Assembly: GCA_036345935.2 (NCBI GenBank)
Contig: JADWOT020000004.1
Span: forward strand, 11,710,729-11,774,728
Source: Taenia hydatigena
Taxonomy: Eukaryota; Platyhelminthes; Cestoda; Cyclophyllidea; Taeniidae
DNA: 64,000 bases
Reading direction: 5' to 3'
Shown here: one piece after another, positions 34,273 to 46,157 of the stretch
Position numbering within the stretch: position 1 is the stretch's first letter
How the letters are laid out: the number at the start of each line of letters is the position of its first letter
Program-made: the position numbers and the translations under genes
Notes under the pieces: generated by a model
What the model was told of the DNA's origin: nothing
The model's database searches: none
What the model saw: the letters and a program-made list of their open reading frames with translations, nothing else

Positions 34273-37200
34273 CCCATGTTATTGTAAAAGTTTGGATGAC
34301 AGCGCTAGTGTCACATCGGTTTAGCCCTAAGCCTCGTGTAGTGACGAATTACTCCCAATTTCCTCGCCTTCGGAATTCCATAGAATCTGCATCTTTGCTA
34401 CAGGCTTCTAAACTAGTCACCGATATTTAAGCAATGCCTTTTCATTACAATTTTCTGCCCTATAAATCTTTCAATCCGCTCGTCTCAAAGTGTGTACTTA
34501 TACCTCTTCATTGGGTTGACGGTCTAACAATTGCCCCTTTTTAAATTCCAAGTAATTTGTAACTTAACATGTAAGGTTTTAAAGCCGTGCTCAACATTCA
34601 AACTCACCTCATCACAGTGAACAAGGAGTGGTTTGAGCCGGCTTCGAAAGCCTGCCTTAACTTGTCTTGATCTTCATGAAATGCAAGAGACACTATTACC
34701 AAGGCTTGCGATTCCCAGTAAAATCAATTCCTACGATTATCTCGTTTCCGCATAATTTGAAGTCATTCCAAATTATTTGGACTGTAAAGTGCGTAATAAG
34801 GCTTACTCTCCTCTAAATTTGGGGTAGGTGGCACCACCAATCTCGCCCGGAGGTTCCTTAACATTTATCAACGAAATGCTCTGAGAGATATTTTAGACAA
34901 AGATGCTCAAACAGAAATTAAGATCTGATTTTCCATTTGTTCAGGTAATAATTTGCCATAGATTCTCGAATAGCCTACTTGGATGTTTCAAAAATCAAAA
35001 TGCAGATTGAGCTTTGCGCGAGACCCCTACCTGGCTGGTGGGAGTAAGCAATGTGGCAGCATATCCACTTGTGTGGGAGAGCTAGCCAATGCAATTTGAT
35101 CATCTGAATGCAGATATTTCACTTGGGTGGGTTGATGCATTGTCTGCTTCACAGGATAGCGTGTAAACTGTGGGGTGTTCACCAAAGGCTAAGCCTCAAA
35201 TGAAGATTGATGGAGAGAAGAATTGGTGAGATGATCTCGCGGTGAGGGGCAAAGGCATGTGATCCACTGCATCGCCAGCAAGCGTGCCGCTATGCTTGAA
35301 CGATCTGGCGTAGGAGGACACTGACATCACATGCCTTAGAAAAGGTGGTGTTAAAATTTTCCACATTATTTATTGTTACCCACTTTAGCAAGAAGGCTTA
35401 TTATTGGAGATTCTTATTGGTAGTCAGAATGCATTCTAATCGCAGAGTGTTCAACTACGAAACTTAAAAATAATAAGACGCCTTTAGCCGAGACAAGTGT
35501 GAGGCATGGAAATGCTCACAACCTTGCATCTGGGTGGGAATGGGATGGGAGTCGGTATCTCACAATGGTCGCATTTGGAGCAGAATCTCTTCCATAAATT
35601 GCCTTCCACGACACATACAGTGCGGAATGCCTAAATCGATCTCCCCTCCGGCAAATTAGGCCATGTGGGTGTAGACAAAGCTCAGAGGAGCCAAGTTGCC
35701 TCTCATTCGAGTGCACTGCATGACTTTATCACTCCACCCGTCTTGTACTGCAAATTTTGATCAGGCTGTCATCTCGCATTGCAAGTATTTCAAGACAAAT
35801 GCTTCTAGCTAAGAAAAATACATAGGTTTGACAAAATATTGTGCAATTAATCACCAGACTTCGTTAAAATTTGCCTAAGCTCATCGGAAAAAATTGATTT
35901 GGAAATATGACCCAAACGCCAATCTGCTTTGTTAACTGCTTTGCCTTCGTCATTTCAGTATTCAAAGTCTTCTAGGTGAAATACTAAGTTATATTTACCT
36001 TGTAATAGCGACTACGCACAATTCACTATTTTCCGTTTTGTAGATTAGGTCTCAACTCAAAAGGAGCTAACATCACATTTGTGGCAAGTGAGGCGTAAAG
36101 AAAAGCTCCAATCAAATTTGGTGAGTGAATGCTCGGCTCCCACATAAGTGCGTAATGTGCAACCTTTAAAAGGCAGAGACAAGTCCTGTTGGAGATAACT
36201 GCAGTCTTCCCTGTGCGCAACACCGCGCGCGCATGCGCTTACTTCATTATTACTTTTAATAGATCCTTTGTTTCCAAATGTGCTTTGATCATTGGTCGCA
36301 TTCCTGCTAGTGCATGAGTGACACGACGGCAATGTCAAAATACACTTTTCATTAAAGACGGACAAAGTTCACATTTGTGGAAGCCATGAGCTGCTGAGTG
36401 TTTGGGCGGATCAACGAGAGTGGTGAAAAATCTGTGAAAAAGAATAGGTAAGTGCATTGTGTGGGGAATGTTGCATTATATTTTCTAAAATGTTACCAAC
36501 AAGTGTTTAGCTAAACATGTTTTTTTCAGGCGGTGTCTGTTCAGCACAACCATTTGGCGCATTACCGATTGAAGATGGCAAGTGTTTAGTCGATGGAAAA
36601 TTTTATGACAGCCCATATCACCAAAATAGGTATGTCTGATTTTGCTCATTCGCATGCATTTTGACCACTATCTGAGTTATTCAAAATATATAATCAACGA
36701 ATTATTTTGGAAAGGGAAATGGGACTCGTCTCCTCGGCTTTCAAATTAACCAAGATAAATGCAATGCAAATTTTCACCATTAAGCTTTTCAATTAATTAA
36801 ACTGCGTTGCATGTAACTATCGTGTGTTTATCTCAACAAAGTTAAATGCCAGTTCAAACCATGTTTACAGCGAGCTTTGCGCCCTTTGAGACCACGGTCT
36901 TACATGCTGTTGTTAATGCACGTTTACTTAGCCAGCAGCACTTTTCGATTTTGCAGCTTCCACATTAAAAATACAACTTCGGACGCATGAAGTTTCTATT
37001 ACTTATCTCCCACAAGTTTCTTACAAATTATGACGATTCTAATTGATTCATGAAGATCCTATTTTGACTATGTCCATGGATTCTGTGTGCAAAGGCGCGC
37101 AGAATGATTAGCGTTGGTGGTCGCAGCAATTGTGATCATGCATGCTAGTTTGTCCTTCTTTAATCGAAGCATCCCCGTTAATGACACAAATGCCTGGCCG

Positions 37201-38031
37201 AATCGCATGCGCAATAGTCGGCTGGTGCGGGTGGCAACCTATAAAGTCGCCTAATGAAGACCGCAAGTTTGTAGTAGAGAACAACATAGAAGACGACGGA
37301 AAGCAACGTCAGTTTTGTCTTGCATCATTAGCCGTGACATCTTCTGGCAGATGCACATTTCTGGATTCATCAGCACTATCCCAAAATGTGCTCGAATTAG
37401 ATAGGACGATGCAAGTATTGTCGTGTCAGACTTAGCCCCGTCTTAAGTGCCCGTGAGTTCTATAAAATAATGCCTCTCAGTCGGCAAGATTGCTGTCCGG
37501 TGAATTAAATGAGTAATTACAGGTCATTTTGTTTGACTTGCCCATTAAACTAAGTTTTACCCTAATTTGGCTCATTGTTACACACGGACCTGTGTGGAAC
37601 CTCACTATGCCTGATGAAATAAAATAATTGCTGCGGTCGGAGGCTTGCATTTACGGAATACTTACATGGTGGGTTACGAATACGATAACTGCGAACGTTT
37701 GCTTATGTCGTTTCTTTATGCCAGATTATAACACGTGTTTCCGTTTTCGCGCAAATCCTTCACTAGTTTCAAATAATTTTGAGTGAAACGCCTTTCGACT
37801 AAAATTATTTTATGTATTCTTCTCCGGCCATTAGAGACAAAAACAAATCGTCAACGCGCTTGCAATTCCTGCATCGCACTACCTCATTCAGTGTTACATT
37901 CGTGGTCGATTCGTACGTCCTGCTGTTGTCCTTGGGAGGGTAAAAATTAAAAGCACGAAATAAATTGCTGTGATTTACATACAAGAGCACTTCTTTTTTC
38001 CATAAATTTCTGTCTGTTTCTGCTATTTTAG
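34273..38031. other. Arm interval with scattered exon-like frames only (right)
   Basis: Mirror of 25875-29633. Besides 36530-36629 it contains only motif-free short frames, such as 37142-37435 plus (97 codons, WCGWQP near the middle). Another strong donor, AAGAATAG/GTAAGT at 36447, has no frame-compatible partner that I can find. Confidence 0.45.
36530..36629 (+). CDS. Candidate cysteine-containing exon (right arm)
   Basis: Mirror of 27277-27376; same frame and splice signals, TTTTTTTCAG at 36520-36529 and GTATGT at 36630. Unassigned. Confidence 0.35.
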
Positions 38032-38173
38032 TCAACCTGCGGAGAGCTGAACATCCATGCAGCAGTAGCTTGGACGACGACGCAGGAAGTCAACGATTAG
38101 TCGGTCGAATGGCCACCATGCAGAACAACCATCCAAATGAGCAAGCTAATGGGCAGAAATCCAGCCAGAAACG
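38032..38173 (+). CDS. Candidate internal exon (right arm)
   Basis: Mirror of 25733-25874; acceptor TTTTAG ends at 38031 and donor GTAACT begins at 38174. 46 open codons, hydrophilic, unassigned. Confidence 0.3.
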
Positions 38174-38562
38174 GTAACTTATATCTACTAAGCAAACTAA
38201 AGTGCTTCAAATCGCAGCACATCTACCTAGTTTACTTCTTTTGGGTTAATTTATGAGCATCTGAACAAACTGCAACAAAAATTAATTCAAAGCTGTCAAT
38301 CTGATGGTGACGAGAAATGCAAGCACTAGAAGTGAATGTCCATAGCAAAATATATTGCTTTAACCAAGTAGGTGTTGTAATTGTAGCGAAATTATAATGC
38401 AACTCTCATTAGTGGTTGTTAGCTATTCTGCTTTACTAGCAGGGTGTGGCCAACTATTTTGCGATGCTCACTTATCCATATGTTCCATACATTGTCGTCA
38501 AGTATTTCACAAGTTGACAGCCCTTGCATTCGCAGATCCATTCGTCTGCCACGAAGCCCATT

Positions 38563-38779
38563 ATTAAAGCAAGAATTAAAAATTAATGCAATGCCCATAC
38601 GTTTACTACTTTCTAGGATCGTAACACACATAGTGGGTTGACTTCTCCAAAATAACATGTCTGCTAATATGTAGCTACCATATGCGGTTGCGTGTCGAGA
38701 ATGGCAGCCACTAATCATAACCCCAGGTGGCACACATTAGCTACGTCAGGCCAGCTTAAGTCTTAGCATTCTTCCTCTT
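38563..38779. other. 217 bp segment present only in the right arm
   Basis: The left arm reads straight through at 25343/25344, while the right arm has 217 extra bases between CCCATT and GTTACT. No inverted termini, no target duplication and no ORF are seen. A 2 bp TT microhomology at the borders suits a deletion in the left arm as well as an insertion in the right. Confidence 0.93.
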
Positions 38780-38870
38780 GTTACTATGGTCTTCATAGTG
38801 TTAAGTGCAAATATGCTGCGTTTTCGTTAATAGATGAAGCGTTTTGCACAGACTCTCGCTGAATAACGGC

Positions 38871-39240
38871 TTTTTCGCTACAGCATCAAAGAGCCACGCA
38901 CAGAAAGGGCCTTGCTCTCACCACTTTTCAAATGGGGCCACATTGGTCCTGACTTCATTAAATGCAGTTGAGATGCAGAAAATTGGGCAGAAGCTACAGA
39001 CTGACTGAAGTGAAAATCACCTGCTTCTACTTTGAGGTGAACTTTACATCGTTCTCAAGCCAAAACACCACTCTTAAGGACTGAGTCCCGATTCGACCTG
39101 CAGTGCGGCAGTAAAAGGAATGAGCATTGTAAGCCTCGTTGTTAGTCACACCACACTTATTAAGTCGTCGCTCGATGGTAGGCTTGAGTGTGCAGCTTCA
39201 ATGCATAAATCTTTATTTGATTCCTTGGTATGTGCTATTT
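38871..39240 (+). repeat. Nested inverted duplication, copy b (right arm)
   Basis: Mirror of 24876-25245; homologous in opposite orientation to 40798-41152. Confidence 0.7.
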
Positions 39241-40797
39241 TTATTACTATCTGATCTGGTACCGATTTTTCCTTGCTGTTTATGGTTGAATTATGAACGC
39301 ATACGATGCAATATTATTAATTACGCCCCTATTGCACATAGCGATGGGATGAAGCACTGCCACAACCAGCGCATCTGCCACAAAATTCATGTAAATTGGT
39401 GCAAATGCCAAAAGCGTATATGTTGCAGGATAATCACAGCTCACAACTTTGTTGCATTACTGATCGCTGCCTCTCATCCATAATGCATTCCATAAAGTAT
39501 GCGTAGGTAATGTTTTCATATCTTGCATACGAGTTCATTTCTCCCACAACAAAGAATAAATGAGATTGAGTTGCTTGGTTCCTGATTGTCCGGATGCTCT
39601 ATGCGCTAAGAATGAAGTTATGGGCACGTAACCTTGGGTTTACTGGTCTGAGGATTTAGTTTAATAAAGCTCTCCCCTTGATATCAGTGTCCAAGTAAGT
39701 GACAAGCGTTTTGGCCAATCAAAGTAAGCTCGTGCTCATTTGACTTCAGCACCTGCTTCCCGTGGTCCATGATTAGTCATCCTCATCTTGACGCTGTATT
39801 AAGGTTATTTAGTTCCTAAGTGCTCAACACCTCTTGCATAATTTACTTCTCATATTGCATCCTACATGGCATGCGAAGTGTTTTCGACGGCGCTTGCCCC
39901 AGCAAGTTCGTATTATTTTATGTGATATGCGGGTGCGTTTGGCAGGGCGCTTTGAACCCTGTGAGATTAGTTTATTTGTCTTTGGTAGGCATTTTCCCGC
40001 CACACCGCTATTAGTAATAATTGCGGAGTGTCTTTGCAACGTTGCGATTATACGATTGAATGATCATACTAATTTTTCCACAAGTAATGGCAAATTCTTA
40101 AGTTGAAGCACTCCAACTGCTTCCAGTGTCAAAACCATGTGGCGCACGACATGCCCTATTGGTGCATTTCCGAGGACATGTTCTTAGATGATTGCACAGG
40201 TTTTGGAATCATTTGCATACACAGTGCATTAATTTTCTATGAAATACGTTTGGCTGCAAATTGTTCCAATTGCAGATATGAGTGCACGTATGATGCAGTG
40301 CTTATAAAGGGCGGTTCGGTGCGTTCATTTGTCCTGCCATGACATGTTAAGATTCTAATCTTTGCTGCCCTTGCATGTTGCAATCCACTGCCCATCATGC
40401 GTCCATTCAAGGCATCTCTATCCCAACATATTGTGGACCTTTCCCGCTCATGGCGTCAAGACATGGGCATCCGAGAGTGAAATCTAAAACTTCAGTACTA
40501 AGAAATGCTTTTCTGTTTCTGCAGGTATGTTCAGGTACCAGTCAACCTAGCTCACATAAGAAAATAACAGAGCACATCTCATAATCAGTTCGAAAACCAT
40601 AAGGTACGCATGCGCATTAGAACATGTCTTGTCGGTGGTAAAGGCAAAACCTAACCCTCCGAGCAGCAAATCATAGGAATTATGCTGTGACTGTCTCCTT
40701 ACGTCACTGTATAAAATGGATGTGACATCAAGGGTATCGCAACACACACGCGCATGAAGCAACCATGAACTGCAATGCAGCAATTATTAGCAGCTAA
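39241..40797. other. Interval between nested inverted copies (right arm)
   Basis: Mirror of 23321-24875, no recognised gene. A GAT triplet is added at ~40187-40192 and one A is lost in a run near 39270. Confidence 0.45.
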
Positions 40798-41152
40798 GGA
40801 ACCGCAATAAAATCAACGTATCCCAAGGAATTAAACACGTAGTTACACATTAAAGCTGCACATTTCAGCTTTGCAATTGCGACTCTCTAACAACCTTGAT
40901 GCAGTTAAAAATGAGGCCTACAATGCTCAGTATTTCCACTATCGCATCGCAGGTCGAATTAGGTCTCCGTCCACAAACAGTAATGCAGAAGCAAGTAAAT
41001 CCTACTGCTCTCAGCCTAATTACGTCTGCATTGTGTTCATCCAATTCTCCAACATTCGAACTTAATTCAATGAAGTCAGGATCAATGTGGCTCCAATTGA
41101 AGAATGACGGGAGCAAAGACCTTTCCGTACTTGGCCCTCCTGTTGCTGCCAC
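40798..41152 (-). repeat. Nested inverted duplication, copy a (right arm)
   Basis: Mirror of 22966-23320; carries the same 95-codon frame at 40865-41152, unchanged. Confidence 0.7.
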
Positions 41153-44100
41153 AAAATGAACGCCTGGTTAATTTACCGACGGAAACTTGGGATGTTTGCA
41201 CCCATTATCAGTGTATGGGAACAATTCAGGACTTACACACCTAGCAAAATATGTTGTGCTGATAATATGAGCAGCGGTGCTACCCCTCCGAGAAGAAAGC
41301 AACCACGGAAAAAGATGGCTAACGTGCATGCTACGTTGAATCTACGGCAACGCTACTTGTAAGTCCGAGGGACTAAGAAGCAAAACGGAAAGGAACATGA
41401 AAACAACCCTCCAGCGCTAACAACTTTATTGCTGCTGCCAAAATAAGATCTTAAAGCAATTGTTAAGATTTGAGGTTTTGTTTTTCCCAAAGCGTATGTT
41501 ATCAAAACAGTTTAAAAGGCTTCTTACTAAGCACCAATTATGATCACCACTTCACTCTTGCGACAATCTGAGGGGGTCATGCATGCGGCAACGACGTATC
41601 CAAAGCACTTTTGCTAGTCGGATTTTATGCACTAGTATCCGATTTCTGCTAGCTGTAGGAGCAAGCAGTAGAGAAGTGCATGCGACAAAGGAATATTTAT
41701 TGACTTATTTATTGTGTTTTACACTTTAGTAGACGAAACATTGTGTTGCCCTATGAAAAAGTGATCTGCTCAATGCATTAAATGCATCAGCACTTCCATT
41801 ATTGAAATGCCACATCCGAAATGTCTTAATGCTGGCTAGACAATTTTAGATGTGGTGGGCATATTGAATGGACTTACATTTAAATGCAACGTTTAGCTCC
41901 ACTAACAGCACTACTCTCATATTCTATCCTACTTAGTAATATCCAATGTGTTTTGTTTGACACATTATGCCTGAAATCTTTTTAATTTTGTGCAAGGAGG
42001 TAGAATTGGTGTGGATGTGGGACAAAAGTCAGCATCATTGTTGTTGACATCATTTTAAGGAAGATATGATTGGAAGTCCAATGCTGCATACTGCCTCGAC
42101 CCTTTGCAAACCTAGACAAAGCAACCTGCCCTGACTTGTGTGCATCACGCCTGAGTTCAATCTAACAGCCGTGAACTTCGACCTATGCAAAAAATATATC
42201 TGTCATTAGTTGCTGATGAAGGTCACTTATTCTTCCGAAGCTTGGATAGGTTTCATAGCACGTAGTCCTCTGTGCGCAAGCAACCATACTAATCCCGTGC
42301 GCAGTGGCTTCAAGGGACAACAATCGCAAACAAAGTGGTCGTTCGTCAAGCATATGTAATGGTAACCATCGCAACAAAATGCAATTTCTGAGCAATGAGA
42401 GTAGCACATTTAGAGCAAAATCCTAGGCTACCAAGTCGCATGTCTCCATGTTTGTCGTGCAAAGGCAAAGGCAATTATTTTGTATCAAACTTGCTATCAG
42501 ACCCGCCAAAAAAGTGAACAAAATCCTTAAATCGCTAATAACTCATGCTTAATTATGTGAGACTGCACGACTATTATGTGATTGACAAATGCTTGCTGAC
42601 TAAGTTTTGTCTGCTCGGTGGAATATGATCGCAATATTTGACTTTGAGACGCTAAGCTTTCTCATTTCCGTGCCTTCTTTTTATCAAGTTGTACTGAATA
42701 GAAAGAATTGCTTATTCTGCGAGTTGCGAAATTTGGTCCCCGGTAGGCTGTTTACCACATCAGCGGTTTGACTCCAATCAGGTATTCTGCTTGGTATCCA
42801 CACCTCCAGGGCCTCTGCGCTTATTAAGTAATGGCTGGATTGAAGGCCTTTTAGTGCCGTTGGGATGAAAGAGCATGTGATAATATTGTTAACAACTCAG
42901 ATGGCAGGCCATTGACAAGGCTGTAAATAATTTGATGCCCATTTCCACTTTGGGAGCTTTGTAGGCAGCTGGTGCGCTTCCATGTGAGGACATTTATTCC
43001 TGTTGACGGGTTTGCTCAGACTTACAAAACATTAGTAAAACGACCCAAAATATGACTTATTTATCAATGAAAATTTTGATAAACAAAGATTGCTTAAACG
43101 AAACTAAAATTCTGCGTCCCCAAAGCAGGTTTCATAGGCATAACCAGTTCAATTATTTTCGTACCAAGCATCTATGATCTGAAGAGGAAAACACATCGCC
43201 TCATCACCTTTTGCAATGAAATATATCAAAGATTGCAGGTTGCTTGAGCCATAGTAAGCTATATAAGTGATTGAGTCAGCCTTTCCCAGCTAGGCATTTC
43301 ACAGTACAAGCATAAAGGACAGCCAATCTGTGCTAGATGGTGAAAGCAAAGGAGCCGCTAATGTCTGCAAGAAAGGAAAAAAATCTAATCGTGAATGCTG
43401 CCAGCTAAAATTTTACTTCGCCAGCTGCAACCACATATAAAGCGTAGATCAAAGCACTCATCTACCGTGACTTTAAGAATAGAATGAACCAACTGTCTTT
43501 TACTGTAAGTCCTCCATTCGAGTACATCGGCTCCCCTAAAAAGACAAAAACTTACCGTCTTTCACCATTCTCTGACTTCGTGAGTCCCGAATGGTGGCGA
43601 AGTGGACTGTTTACCTACCTTACTAATTGCTGCAACTTCCAAAGCACTGCATGAAATGTCCAGCTGGATAGAGTTTTATGCACCGTTCAAAATTATGGAG
43701 CATTAATAAGAAGCGCGAAAGGTGGGACCGCTTCTTATCGTGTAGGTCCCTCTGTAGCTATAGCGGTAACACAAAACTGATAGCTGCATCAACAGGAGTC
43801 GCGCATAAGGCATTTTACTTTTAGCAGGAAGTTGGGGGAATTGCGTTCAAGATGTATCAAATGAGTGTACTCTATGCAACATGTAAAGACATATAAAAGC
43901 TCGATTAAGTCGCCGAAATTCCTCAAAGAAATGAAGGTCGGAATGTGAGCCGTGCAAGGAACACGCGTCTATGTGTGCTGCTGGTACTTAAAGTGCCAGG
44001 GGCGGAAGGAGTAGGCCACTCTCGCAATATGTTTCACCTAAAAGCAAAATTTGCAAATGGCGCTATGATCTACTTAACTCGTCTTTTCTTTATGTCAAAG

Positions 44101-45395
44101 ATTAATTTGATGGTCATGATGAGTTGAAATTTGTTTTCTGACTTGTTGGTTTTAAAAATAGTTAATTTGAATGAGTGTTACAATCCTAAATGCAGTTGAG
44201 ATGAACGGGGTCGAAGCTTTCAGGCGGAATGTATGTCAAGCAGCTCAGCAGTAAAGGAGCATGAAAGCCAGGCCTTGCTCAAGCAACCCATCATTTGGCA
44301 TCACTACTCCCATTATGTAGACTGATGAATCCGCACCTTCACAAGGAATCCATCCATCCCTGTTGGGAGTCTCTCAGACCCTAGTTTCCATACAATTCTA
44401 GGGATGTGAATCCTTCGCTGGATTTGCCATGCAGTGACTGCTAAGTGCCCGTCTCACTTCTTCACAATAAAATGAGGCCATCGGCCTGAATTTGTAGATA
44501 ACCTCCGTTCCAAAACAGAGGCAAGTGAAAGGAAAGGTGTCACTATTACCACATTATCAACTATGCAAATGCCGACTGACGATTGCAATAGAATCACGTA
44601 TCATTTGCCGTGAAACGCTGCTGAGGCTATGGGGCTAAACTATATATCGCCTCTCCATTATGGTCATCAAATTCTCAGCCCACACAAGCTAGGTGACGAT
44701 AGACTTGCAATTTTGAGGACTCGTCGCCTCCATTATTAATAACGACGCTTCCAAGCCCAGAGGACTTGCTACGCCAGCCAAATCGTTTTCTAGTTTGCAA
44801 GCAGCAGACATAATAGACTACTTTTATTTCGCTTGTCGGTAAATACAAGTTCCGAACAGACACATGTGTCCGGAGTAGCTGCAAGAGTAGGAGACACGCA
44901 GAACCTTAAACCTCAAATGCCTATTTTGGACCAAGAAAAATCAAAGTCTCTCAAGCTACTGTCATGGCACAAGTGGCAGTTTGGGTTTGATGATGAGAAA
45001 AATTCGACCGCAGCTGCTGACAAAATATCGGCAACACCAATAATTTAATGGTGCTCAATAATACAAAATATTTGCGCATTAATGCACCACTTAAAGCAGG
45101 TTCTGAATGCACTTGCCTTTTAGCAGCGAAACCAACTTGCAGGTTTGAGCAGAATAGTTGTCGGGATTTCATGACGGGGTGGAAAGTTCATCCATTTAAG
45201 TGAACAGAGAGTGTACGCCTTTAAAGATGAAGTAGACAAGACGACTCTCCTTTGAGTTAGACAAGACTTCCACACAGTGTCCGACTAACACCAAACTGCG
45301 GTCTTTAAATGAGGCTACCTCGACATTTGCTGCCTTGAAACAATTGCGATATCCAACAAAATAAGACTGTTGCAACTTAATGACAGCGTTTTAAT
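41153..45395. other. Arm interval without a recognised gene (right)
   Basis: Mirror of 18723-22965; nothing recognised. Confidence 0.5.
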
Positions 45396-46157
45396 CTAAG
45401 TCTAGTCAACCGCTCGTCAAACCTAATTTTAACCTTCATTACTTAAGGCTAAATCAAACACATTTCGTCGCATCGCCTTTGTTTTTTTACTGCGACTTCC
45501 TCACATGAGCTACAACGCCTTAGAGAGGTGAGGTAGTTTTGTGGAGAAAAACACGCTTTACAAAGTAGGAGAAGATTTATCATTGGTCATTCTTGTAGTG
45601 GCAAACGAAAACCGAGTTAAAAATGGTATTCCTTGCTGAGGAACATATCTGATGAAACGAGGATGATGCGTACCTTGCTGCGATTCACCCATTTGTGGGT
45701 ACTCTTAACATCCTTGCTCATAACTTAGCCTCTCCCTGATACCCTCCTAGTGATATTGGACACAGGAGTGTCGAGTCCCGTTAATCTTCGTCAAACTCAA
45801 TTCCAAACTTTCTCTGTTTGGAGCTAAGTCGAATATAAATAGTCGCGCCGCTGTCGTTTTTTGCCGCGACTTCGTCACAGCGCCAGTGGCTCAAATAGGC
45901 GATGTCTTTCCGTGGGGAAAACGCGCTGAACTCAGCGGAAGAAGATTCATTACTGAGCATTCTTGTCATAGCAGTAGGAAACCAAGTTAAAAAATACTTT
46001 TTCTCTACTGAGACGCATATTGGATGTTTGACTTCGAAAAACAAAACGATGCATGAATTGCTGCAATTTACGCAATTGAGGGTACTCTCAACAAACTTGC
46101 ACATAATTTAGCCTCTCCCTAATACCATTTTAGTGATATTGGACATGGGAGTTTCGG
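45396..46157 (-). repeat. 383 bp tandem duplication (right arm)
   Basis: Mirror of 17961-18722. Unit 1 is 45778-46157 and unit 2 is 45396-45777. Confidence 0.85.
45781..46104 (-). CDS. 107-codon ORF in tandem unit 1, hypothetical (right arm)
   Basis: Identical in protein sequence to 18014-18337. See that entry for its features. Confidence 0.3.
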   Translation of the reverse strand: MCKFVESTLNCVNCSNSCIVLFFEVKHPICVSVEKKYFLTWFPTAMTRMLSNESSSAEFSAFSPRKDIAYLSHWRCDEVAAKNDSGATIYIRLSSKQRKFGIEFDED

